A stretch of 64,000 bases of DNA from contig NZ_CP086136.1 in the NCBI RefSeq assembly GCF_017565645.3, positions 6,245,501 to 6,309,500 of the forward strand, written 5' to 3'. The stretch is from Bradyrhizobium barranii subsp. barranii. GTDB lineage: Bacteria; Pseudomonadota; Alphaproteobacteria; Rhizobiales; Xanthobacteraceae. The position numbers were made by a program, and so were the translations under genes. Under the pieces are notes generated by a model. The model was not told the DNA's origin and made no database searches. It worked only from the letters and a program-made list of their open reading frames with translations. Positions 57,368-64,000 of the stretch are shown here, in pieces (positions within the stretch are counted from its first letter, which is position 1; each line of letters starts with the position of its first letter).

Positions 57368-58294
57368 TTATTCTTTGGGAAATTCCAGGCCCATCTCGCG
57401 ATAGCGATCGGGATCGTCGCCCCAGTTTTCGCGCACCTTGACGAACAGGAACAGGTGCACCGGCACGCCCAGGATCTCGCCGATCTCCTTGCGCGAGTCC
57501 GCGCCGATCGACTTGATGGTGGCGCCGCCTGCGCCCAGCACGATCTTGCGCTGGCTCTCGCGCTCGACGAAGATCGTCTGCTCGATGCGCACCGACTTGT
57601 CCTTGCGCTCCTCCCACTTGTCGGTCTCGACCGTGGATTGGTAGGGCAATTCCTGGTGCAGCTTGCGATAGATCTTCTCGCGCGTGATCTCGGCCGCAAG
57701 CTGCCGCATCGGCGCGTCCGACATCTGGTCTTCGGGGTAGAGGAACGGGCCCGGCGGCACGATTTCGGCCAGCGTATGCCTGAGGTCGTCGACGCCGTCG
57801 CCCGAGATCGCCGCGATCATGAAGGTCTTTGCAAAGGCCATGCGCTCGTTGGCGGCCTGCGCCAGCGCCAGCAGCTTCTCGCGCTGGACCAGATCGACCT
57901 TGTTGATGACCAGGATCTTCTCGTGCTTGACGCTGGCGACCTTGGTGAGGATCGCCTCGGCCTCTTCATCAATCCCGGCCTTGGCGTCGAGCAGCACGCA
58001 GACGAGGTCGGCGTCGTGCGCCCCGCTCCAGGCCGTCGAGACCATGGCGCGGTCGAGCCTGCGCTTGGGCAGGAAGATGCCGGGCGTGTCGACCAGGATG
58101 ATCTGCGCGTTGTCCTCGATGACGATGCCGCGGATCAGCGCGCGCGTGGTCTGCACCTTGCGCGAGACGATCGTGACCTTGGCCCCGACCAGCGCATTGA
58201 CCAGTGTGGATTTTCCGACATTCGGCGCGCCGATCAGCGCAACGAAGCCGCAGCGCGTTGCGGAGGGCGCTTCGCCGCTTGCTTCAGCCGTCAT
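57368..58294 (-). CDS. era: GTPase Era (308 aa)
   Basis: Era binds the 3' end of 16S rRNA and helps small-subunit assembly. GTPase motifs: G1 GAPNVGKST (22-30), G2 QTTR (48-51), G3 DTPG (69-72), G4 NKVD. The KH RNA-binding domain is in the last ~100 residues (GAGGATIKSIGADSRKEI). The ATG at 58294 lies 11 bases inside rnc. Confidence 0.97.
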   Translation of the reverse strand: MTAEASGEAPSATRCGFVALIGAPNVGKSTLVNALVGAKVTIVSRKVQTTRALIRGIVIEDNAQIILVDTPGIFLPKRRLDRAMVSTAWSGAHDADLVCVLLDAKAGIDEEAEAILTKVASVKHEKILVINKVDLVQREKLLALAQAANERMAFAKTFMIAAISGDGVDDLRHTLAEIVPPGPFLYPEDQMSDAPMRQLAAEITREKIYRKLHQELPYQSTVETDKWEERKDKSVRIEQTIFVERESQRKIVLGAGGATIKSIGADSRKEIGEILGVPVHLFLFVKVRENWGDDPDRYREMGLEFPKE

Positions 58295-59150
58295 TGCCGC
58301 CGCCAACACCTTCACGTTCGATCATCACTGAGGCCGCCACCTTCTCCGCTGCACGCTTGCTGCCACCGATGCCTTCGGCCGACGCCAATCCCGGCAGATC
58401 CACCGCGACGCGGAACTGCGGATCGTGATGCGGGCCGGTGCGCTCGACCTCGCGGTAGACAGGCGTCGGCAGCCCCTTCCCCTGCGCCCATTCCTGCAGC
58501 ACGGTCTTGGGATCGCGCAAGGGACGCCGCGGCTTGTGCATGCGTTCGGTCCAGTTGCGCCTGACGAATTCCGCCGCCGCCGCGTAGCCACCGTCGAGGA
58601 AGACGGCGCCGATCACGGCCTCGCAGATGTCGCCGAGCACGCTCTTGCGCAGGCGGGCATCGGCGCTCGGCCCGACCGAACCGAGCTTGACGTCGTCGAG
58701 CAGACCGAGCGACTTGGCAACGTCGGCGCAGCTCTCCTTGCGCACCAGTTCGGCAAGTCGCTTGGACAGCTCGCCCTCATCAGCATTCGGGAAGGCGTGA
58801 TAGAGCATGTCGGAGACGACGAGCCCCAGCACATGGTCACCCAGGAATTCCAGCCGCTGATAGCTGTCGCCGCGCTTGCGCCCCGACTTCAGCGCCGAGA
58901 CATGCGTGATCGCCTGCATCAGCAGATTCGGATCGGCAAAGCTGTGGCCGATGCGCGCCTCGAGCGCCGCGTTCGCATCCGAGGCCTTGGCCTTGCTGCT
59001 CCGCACCCGCTTCTTCTTTGCAGGCGTCTTGGTTTCAGGTCTCTTGGCTTCAGGCGTCTTGGTCGCAAGCGTCTTGGTCGCAGCTTCGCCGTCGGCGCCC
59101 GCCGCGGGCTCGGTCGATTGGATCGGGATGTCCTTGGCTTCGTCTTTCAT
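58284..59150 (-). CDS. rnc: Ribonuclease III with an N-terminal extension (288 aa)
   Basis: RNase III cuts double-stranded RNA, including rRNA precursors. The signature RLEFLGDHVLGLVVSDMLYH holds catalytic acids, with a further Asp/Glu in DICEAVIGAVFLDGG, and a dsRNA-binding domain lies at about 210-280. The first ~55 residues are a repetitive Lys/Thr/Pro tail (KTPEAKRPETKTPAKKKR) not found in most RNase III. The start overlaps the lepB stop by 4 bases, and the end overlaps era by 11. Confidence 0.95.
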   Translation of the reverse strand: MKDEAKDIPIQSTEPAAGADGEAATKTLATKTPEAKRPETKTPAKKKRVRSSKAKASDANAALEARIGHSFADPNLLMQAITHVSALKSGRKRGDSYQRLEFLGDHVLGLVVSDMLYHAFPNADEGELSKRLAELVRKESCADVAKSLGLLDDVKLGSVGPSADARLRKSVLGDICEAVIGAVFLDGGYAAAAEFVRRNWTERMHKPRRPLRDPKTVLQEWAQGKGLPTPVYREVERTGPHHDPQFRVAVDLPGLASAEGIGGSKRAAEKVAASVMIEREGVGGGNDG

Positions 59151-59911
59151 CGGACGATTTTGAAGAAACGGTTCCAGCGCACCGCCCAAGGCCAGCGCCA
59201 GAACATCCAGGCATGCTCGCCTTCGGCGATGGAGAAGAAGATCATCTGGGCGCGGCCGATCAAATTCTCCTGCGGCACGTAGCCGACCTGGCCGAGGAAA
59301 CGGCTGTCGGTGGAGTTGTCACGGTTGTCGCCCATCATGAAGAAATGGCCCGGCGGCACGTTGTAGACGTTGGTGTTGTCCATGTAGCCGTTGTCGGCGC
59401 AGTCCAGCGTCTCATAGGACACGCCGTTCGGCAGCGTTTCCTTCCAGCGCTTCACCCGCGAGATGCCCCCGCCTTCGGAGCCGCAGGGATCCTCGCCGAC
59501 AAATTCGCTCATGCGCTGCCGCTCGACCGGAGTGTCGTTGATGTAGAGCAGCCCATCCTTCATCTGGATGCGGTCGCCGGGAAGGCCGATGACGCGCTTG
59601 ATGTAATCGGTGGAGTCGTCCTTCGGCAGGCGGAACACGACGATGTCGCCGCGGTTCGGGTCCGAGCCCCAGATCCGCCCCGAGAACAGCGGCGGCGAGA
59701 ACGGGATCGAGTAGTGGCTATAGCCGTAGGAATATTTCGAGACGAACAGATAGTCGCCGACCAGCAGCGTCGCCTTCATCGAACCGGACGGAATGTTGAA
59801 CGGCTGGAACAGGAACGTGCGGATCACGAGCGCGATCAGGAGAGCGTGGATCACGACGCGGATCGTTTCGCCGACGCCGCTTTCAGTTTTCGTTCCCGAA
59901 GTCACGCTCAT
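59147..59911 (-). CDS. lepB: Signal peptidase I (254 aa)
   Basis: LepB removes signal peptides on the periplasmic side. One N-terminal helix (VVIHALLIALVIRTFLF), then the catalytic Ser44 in NIPSGSMKATL and Lys105 in DYIKRVIGLPGD. The later MMGDNRDNSTDSRFLG is box E. It starts the lepB-rnc-era unit. The gap to acpS (59912-60161, 250 bases) includes an AT-rich part and has no gene. Confidence 0.96.
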   Translation of the reverse strand: MSVTSGTKTESGVGETIRVVIHALLIALVIRTFLFQPFNIPSGSMKATLLVGDYLFVSKYSYGYSHYSIPFSPPLFSGRIWGSDPNRGDIVVFRLPKDDSTDYIKRVIGLPGDRIQMKDGLLYINDTPVERQRMSEFVGEDPCGSEGGGISRVKRWKETLPNGVSYETLDCADNGYMDNTNVYNVPPGHFFMMGDNRDNSTDSRFLGQVGYVPQENLIGRAQMIFFSIAEGEHAWMFWRWPWAVRWNRFFKIVR

Positions 59912-60161
59912 TGCTCTCTCAATTCCGGCCGGCGGTCACAGAGCGCCCTCCTTCCGCGAACAGCCCATCGCTTCGCGGCCCAAGGAGATTGTCCTGATTC
60001 TGATAATGAGGGCCAATTCCGGCGTAAAGCCGAATTCGCCCAGCCTGATTTGCGTTCGCGGACTTTTAGACGGTTGTCGGGGGCCACGCAATCAAGGATC
60101 GCATCAAAACTGCATAAGACATTGATTTTTAATGTGAATTATAAAAACAGCCCGCCGACGG

Positions 60162-60581
60162 TCAGGGCTTGGCCAGCGGCACGGCGGAAATGATGACGAA
60201 GGCCTGCGCCAGCGGCCAGTCGTCGGTGATCGACAGGTCGATTTTCGCCTCGAACCCCTCGGGCGTCAGGGCCTGGAGCCGGGCCAGCGCCCCGCCCGTC
60301 AACTGCATGGTCGGCCGCCCTCCCGGCAGGTTGACCACCCCCATGTCGCGCCACCAGACACCGTTCCGGATGCCGGTACCTAGCGCCTTCGAGCAGGCCT
60401 CCTTGGCCGCGAAGCGCTTGGCGTAGGTCGCGACCACCATCTTCTCGCTCTTGGCGCGCCGCTCCGCCTTGGCCCGCTCGGCCGCGGTGAAGATGCGGTC
60501 GAGGAAACGCTCGCCATGGCGCTCGATCACCTTGCCGACGCGGGTGATGTCGATCAGGTCGGAGCCGATGCCGATGATCAT
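60162..60581 (-). CDS. acpS: Holo-[acyl carrier protein] synthase (139 aa)
   Basis: AcpS puts the phosphopantetheine arm on ACP. The N-terminus [20 protein letters not shown] carries the metal Asp, and [16 protein letters not shown] holds the second metal Glu and catalytic Lys. The ATG at 60581 overlaps the pdxJ stop (ATGA), so pdxJ-acpS is one coupled unit. Confidence 0.96.
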   Translation of the reverse strand: MIIGIGSDLIDITRVGKVIERHGERFLDRIFTAAERAKAERRAKSEKMVVATYAKRFAAKEACSKALGTGIRNGVWWRDMGVVNLPGGRPTMQLTGGALARLQALTPEGFEAKIDLSITDDWPLAQAFVIISAVPLAKP

Positions 60582-61330
60582 GCCCGGCTCCGGCCGCGGT
60601 CCATCGCCGCGCGCATGGTCCGCACCGTCTCGGCGAGCCCGACGAACAGCGCCTCGCCGATCATGTAGTAGCCGATGTTGAGCTCCATGATCTCCGGCAG
60701 GGCCGCGATCGTCTCCGCCGTCGCGTAGTCGAGCCCGTGGCCGGCATGGATTTCGAGCCCGGCTTGCTTCGCCAGCTTCACCCCCGCCACGATCCGCTTC
60801 CACTCCGCCTCGGCCTTGTCGGTATGACCGTCGACGACGGCGTCGCACCAGGCGCCGGTGTGGATCTCGATCACGGGCGCCTTCAGCCGCGCCGCCATCT
60901 CGATCTGCGCGGGATCGGCGGCGATGAACAGCGAGACCCGGATGCCCGCATCGTTCAGCCGCGCGATGTAGGGCGCGAGCGCATTGTGCTGGCCGACGAC
61001 GTCGAGGCCGCCTTCGGTCGTCACCTCCTGGCGGCGCTCCGGCACGAGGCACACCGCATGCGGCTTGGTCGCAAGCGAGATGCGCATCATGTTGTCGGTC
61101 GCCGCCATCTCGAAATTGAGCGGCTTGGAGATCCCGGCCTTCAGCCGCGCCATGTCCTCGTCGCGGATGTGCCGGCGATCCTCGCGCAAGTGAGCGGTGA
61201 TGCCGTCGGCGCCGGCCTCGATCGCGAGCAGCGCGGCACGCACCGGATCGGGATGGCGGCCGCCGCGCGCGTTACGCACGGTTGCGACGTGGTCGATATT
61301 GACGCCGAGGCGGAGCGGAGAAGCGGGCAT
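60578..61330 (-). CDS. pdxJ: Pyridoxine 5'-phosphate synthase (250 aa)
   Basis: PdxJ makes PNP from amino-acetone-phosphate and deoxyxylulose phosphate in B6 synthesis. TIM-barrel motifs [17 protein letters not shown] at the start, [12 protein letters not shown], and [10 protein letters not shown] near the end. The start taken is ATG at 61330; a GTG at 61342 would add 4 residues. It lies 46 bases behind rsh. Confidence 0.96.
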   Translation of the reverse strand: MPASPLRLGVNIDHVATVRNARGGRHPDPVRAALLAIEAGADGITAHLREDRRHIRDEDMARLKAGISKPLNFEMAATDNMMRISLATKPHAVCLVPERRQEVTTEGGLDVVGQHNALAPYIARLNDAGIRVSLFIAADPAQIEMAARLKAPVIEIHTGAWCDAVVDGHTDKAEAEWKRIVAGVKLAKQAGLEIHAGHGLDYATAETIAALPEIMELNIGYYMIGEALFVGLAETVRTMRAAMDRGRSRA

Positions 61331-61375
61331 TTCAGGACTCACGAAATCGGGGGGACGGACGCCTACGAAAGGCGT

Positions 61376-63661
61376 CTATCCATTAACACGTTCGACACGG
61401 GCCACGACTGCCTTGGCGCGCAACTGAGCGAGGATCGCGCTCAGATGCTTCAGATCGTAGACTTCGAGATCGATCGTCGTCTCCGTGAAATCGGGCGAGC
61501 GGCGCTGCATGCTGATGTTGTCGATGTTGCCGTCGTGCTCGGCGATCACGGTCGCGATCTGTGCCAGCGCGCCGGGCTCGTTGACGTTCTCGACCTTGAT
61601 ACGGGCCGGGAAGCGCTGCGGCGCAGAATCCTCGATGTCCCAGCGCACGTCGAGCCAGCGCTCCGGCTCCTCCTCGAAATCCTTCAGGGCCGGCGCCTGG
61701 ATCGGGTAGATCGTGATCCCCTCGCCCGGCGTGACAATGCCGACGATGCGGTCCCCGGGCACGGCGCCGCCGTTCGGCGCGAACTTCACCGGCAGGTCGG
61801 AATTGATGCCGCGGATCGGGATCGCGACCGGGCTGCGCGGCGGCTCCGACGACTTCTCCCTGAGCTTGGCGGCGAGCCCCTTCTTGACGCCGTAGCGCGC
61901 GATGCGCTCCTCCTTGTAGTCGGGATACATCGCACGCGCGACGTGGGAGGCCTTGATCTCGCCGCGGCCGACCGCCGCCATGACGTCCTCGATCGAGGTG
62001 CGCGCCAGCCGCGGCAGCGCGCCCTTGAGCTTGTCGTCGGCGTATTCGATCTTGGCGCGCTCGAACAGGCGTTCCACGATGCGCCGGCCGAGACCGACAT
62101 ATTGGTCGCGCACCGCCGTCCTGGTGGCGCGGCGGATCGCGGCGCGCGCCTTGCCGGTGACCGCGAGCGTTTCCCAGGCCGAGGGCGGCGCCGCTTGCGC
62201 CTCCGAGGTCAGCACCTCGACCTCGTCGCCGTTCTGGAGCTCCGAGGACAGCGGCGCGAACTGGCCGTTGATCTTGCAGCCGACGGCGCTGTTGCCGACG
62301 TCGGTATGCACGGCATAGGCGAAGTCGATCACATTGGCATGGCGCGGCAGCGCGATCAGCTTGCCCTTCGGGGTGAAGCAGAACACCTGGTCGTGGAACA
62401 GCTCGAGCTTGGTGTGCTCGAGGAATTCCTCGGGGTTGGCGCTCTCCGAGAGGATGCCGATGGTGTGGCGCAACCAGGCGAACGCATTGGACTCGCGCTT
62501 GAGAAACTCGGTCGGCGAGCCCACGTCTTCCTTGTAGAACACGTGTGCGGCGATGCCGCGCTCGGCGATCTGGTCCATCGCCTCGGTACGGATCTGCAGC
62601 TCGACGCGCTGGTTGCCGGGGCCGATCACCGTGGTGTGGATCGAGCGGTAGTCGTTCTGCTTCGGCGTCGAGATGTAGTCCTTGAAACGCCCGGGCACGA
62701 CCGGCCAGTTGGTGTGGACGATGCCGAGCGCGCGATAGCAGGCCTCGATGTCGTTGACGACGAGGCGGAAGCCGAAGATGTCGGACAATTGCTCGAAGCC
62801 GACCGACTTGCGTTCCATCTTGGTCCAGATCGAGAACGGCTTCTTGCGGCGGCCATAGACCCGCGCGCCAAGGCCCCGGTGGCGCAGATTGTTGGAGAGC
62901 TGGTCCTCGATTTCGCCGATCAGGTTGCGGTTGCGCTCGGCGAGCGCGTCGAGCCGCTGCATCACCACCGAATAGGCTTCCGGATCGAGGGTGCGGAAGG
63001 ACAAATCCTCCAGCTCCTCGCGCATTTCCTGCATGCCCATGCGGCCGGCCAGCGGCGCATAGATGTCGAGCGTCTCCTCGGCAATGCGCCGTCGCGACTC
63101 CGGCGGCACGAAGTCCAGCGTACGCATGTTGTGCAGGCGGTCGGCGAGCTTGACCAGCAGAACGCGGACATCGTCGGCAATGGCCAGCAACAATTTGCGC
63201 AGGTTCTCGGCCTGCTTGGCCTCGCGCGACACCAGCTCCAGCCGCTTCAGCTTGGTCAGGCCCTCGACCAGCGCGCCGATCTCGGGCCCGAAGATCTGGT
63301 CGATCTCGGCACGCGTCGCCTCGGTGTCCTCGATCGTGTCGTGCAGCAGGGCAGCCACGATGGTGGCGTCGTCGAGCTTCAGATCGGTGAGAATCGCCGC
63401 CACTTCGAGCGGGTGCGAGAAATACGGATCGCCCGAGGCACGGGTCTGCGAGCCGTGCGCCTTCATGGCGTAGACATAGGCGCGGTTCAGCAGGTCTTCG
63501 TTGGTATTGGGATTGTAGGACCTGACGCGCTCGACGAGGTCATATTGACGCATCATGCGCGCGCGAGGCTTGGCCGGGCGCCCCACCGGCGCAGTCGGGG
63601 CCACGGCAACCGATTCGGTTGCGGCCAGCATCTGCGTTTGTCTCCGGCGCCGATACACCAT
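61376..63661 (-). CDS. rsh: Bifunctional (p)ppGpp synthetase/hydrolase Rsh (761 aa)
   Basis: Rsh makes and removes the stringent alarmone. The HD hydrolase domain is at about 60-200 with HDTIEDTEATRAEID; the synthetase domain at about 240-370 with YRSIHTTVIGPGNQRVELQI; TGS at about 400-460 (CFTPKGKLIALPRHANVIDF); and a C-terminal ACT domain. Both active sites look intact. As the only Rel/Spo protein here it probably does both jobs. It follows rpoZ as in most alphaproteobacteria. Confidence 0.96.
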   Translation of the reverse strand: MVYRRRRQTQMLAATESVAVAPTAPVGRPAKPRARMMRQYDLVERVRSYNPNTNEDLLNRAYVYAMKAHGSQTRASGDPYFSHPLEVAAILTDLKLDDATIVAALLHDTIEDTEATRAEIDQIFGPEIGALVEGLTKLKRLELVSREAKQAENLRKLLLAIADDVRVLLVKLADRLHNMRTLDFVPPESRRRIAEETLDIYAPLAGRMGMQEMREELEDLSFRTLDPEAYSVVMQRLDALAERNRNLIGEIEDQLSNNLRHRGLGARVYGRRKKPFSIWTKMERKSVGFEQLSDIFGFRLVVNDIEACYRALGIVHTNWPVVPGRFKDYISTPKQNDYRSIHTTVIGPGNQRVELQIRTEAMDQIAERGIAAHVFYKEDVGSPTEFLKRESNAFAWLRHTIGILSESANPEEFLEHTKLELFHDQVFCFTPKGKLIALPRHANVIDFAYAVHTDVGNSAVGCKINGQFAPLSSELQNGDEVEVLTSEAQAAPPSAWETLAVTGKARAAIRRATRTAVRDQYVGLGRRIVERLFERAKIEYADDKLKGALPRLARTSIEDVMAAVGRGEIKASHVARAMYPDYKEERIARYGVKKGLAAKLREKSSEPPRSPVAIPIRGINSDLPVKFAPNGGAVPGDRIVGIVTPGEGITIYPIQAPALKDFEEEPERWLDVRWDIEDSAPQRFPARIKVENVNEPGALAQIATVIAEHDGNIDNISMQRRSPDFTETTIDLEVYDLKHLSAILAQLRAKAVVARVERVNG

Positions 63662-63789
63662 GCCATCCTGCCTTCAAACGGACCATGAGCCGTCCGTTGC
63701 ATACATCTTAGCCCCGATCGCGCGTGCGTCCGATCAATTCGGTGACAGGCGCGCAACGCGATGCGGCAACGCTATGGTAACCACGAAAA

Positions 63790-63828
63790 CGCCAACAAAA
63801 GCAAAGGCCCGAACACGGGTTCGGGCCT
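63790..63828 (-). terminator. Rho-independent terminator behind rpoZ
   Basis: A 10-bp stem AGGCCCGAAC/GTTCGGGCCT with a 4-base loop lies 40 bases downstream of the rpoZ stop. Read on the minus strand it is followed by a T-rich tail TTGCTTTTGTT. It separates rpoZ from rsh, at least partly. Confidence 0.75.
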
Positions 63829-63868
63829 CTGATAAGATCACAAGAAATCGACGACTGCGACGGGACGA

Positions 63869-64000
63869 TTACTCGTCCTCCTCGGGCTGTTCTTCCGGCG
63901 GCGCGAGGCCCTCGAGGCCCTTCAGGAGCTCCTCTTCGGTCATGCGCTCAACGGCAACTTCGGTATCGTCGGCATCGACGCTGGCACCGGCGGAACCGAT
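63869..64000 (-). CDS. rpoZ: RNA polymerase omega subunit, C-terminal part
   Basis: The last 43 codons of a gene that enters from the right edge. The visible residues ([20 protein letters not shown] and a final EQPEEDE) match the acidic C-terminus of rhizobial RpoZ, which stabilises the beta' subunit. The position in front of rsh is the conserved one. The N-terminal core is outside the window. Confidence 0.85.
   Translation of the reverse strand: MGSAGASVDADDTEVAVERMTEEELLKGLEGLAPPEEQPEEDE

Noticed and set aside
60737..63688. 983-codon open frame on the plus strand
   Set aside because: It is antisense to pdxJ and rsh, is full of Arg/Asp/Gln/Leu typical of GC-rich shadow frames, and has no domain or ribosome site.

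Overview
This window is a piece of chromosome from a high-GC alphaproteobacterium, very probably Bradyrhizobium or a close relative. The evidence is the order of the housekeeping genes (tRNA-Pro/merR/ihfA/fabH/plsX/DUF177/bamE; thiL/nusB/ribH/ribE/ribD/nrdR/glyA; rpoZ/rsh/pdxJ/acpS/lepB/rnc/era/recO/parC), a HemB with the Cys-poor magnesium-type metal site, an H+-pumping pyrophosphatase, and the many palindromic intergenic repeats that such genomes carry.

Region 1 (1-12,578) is the right part of an integrated, prophage-like element that sits at the 3' end of a tRNA-Pro gene. Its left end lies outside the window. A leftward operon of tightly overlapping genes starts at a Cro-like regulator. 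It runs through small unknown genes, a DNA adenine methyltransferase-like protein, an ASCH-like fusion protein and a ParB-like protein to a Prim-Pol/P4-type primase that is cut by the window edge. A CI/LexA-type S24 repressor is divergent from Cro, and operator-like 17-bp palindromes lie on both sides of it. A rightward operon then gives two unknown genes, an excisionase-like protein and a tyrosine integrase. The last gene before the tRNA is a DUF262/HNH (GmrSD-like) protein, a likely anti-phage cargo gene. No head, tail, packaging or lysis genes are visible.

Region 2 (12,579-28,243) is core metabolism: lipid synthesis (fabH, plsX), ihfA, a cytochrome bc1 chaperone, bamE, an orphan Bug-type binding protein, hppA, thiL, and the riboflavin cluster with nusB, nrdR and glyA.

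Region 3 (28,244-49,054) mixes core genes (hemB, bpt, mntH, an LdtR-like MarR regulator) with accessory ones: two almost identical IS630-family copies about 9 kb apart, a MocR regulator divergent from an FMN-binding protein, a class III cyclase, MFS and EamA transporters, a secreted lactonase-like protein, the CDF exporter DmeF, and a chrB-chrA chromate pair. Both IS copies landed in CTAG tetranucleotides that form TAG stop codons, and they left those stops intact.

Region 4 (49,055-64,000) has an outer-membrane barrel protein, a GMC oxidoreductase with an oligopeptide-type binding protein, parC, and then the recO/era/rnc/lepB and acpS/pdxJ/rsh/rpoZ clusters. The rnc and pdxJ clusters use overlapping start and stop codons. 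The window ends inside rpoZ.
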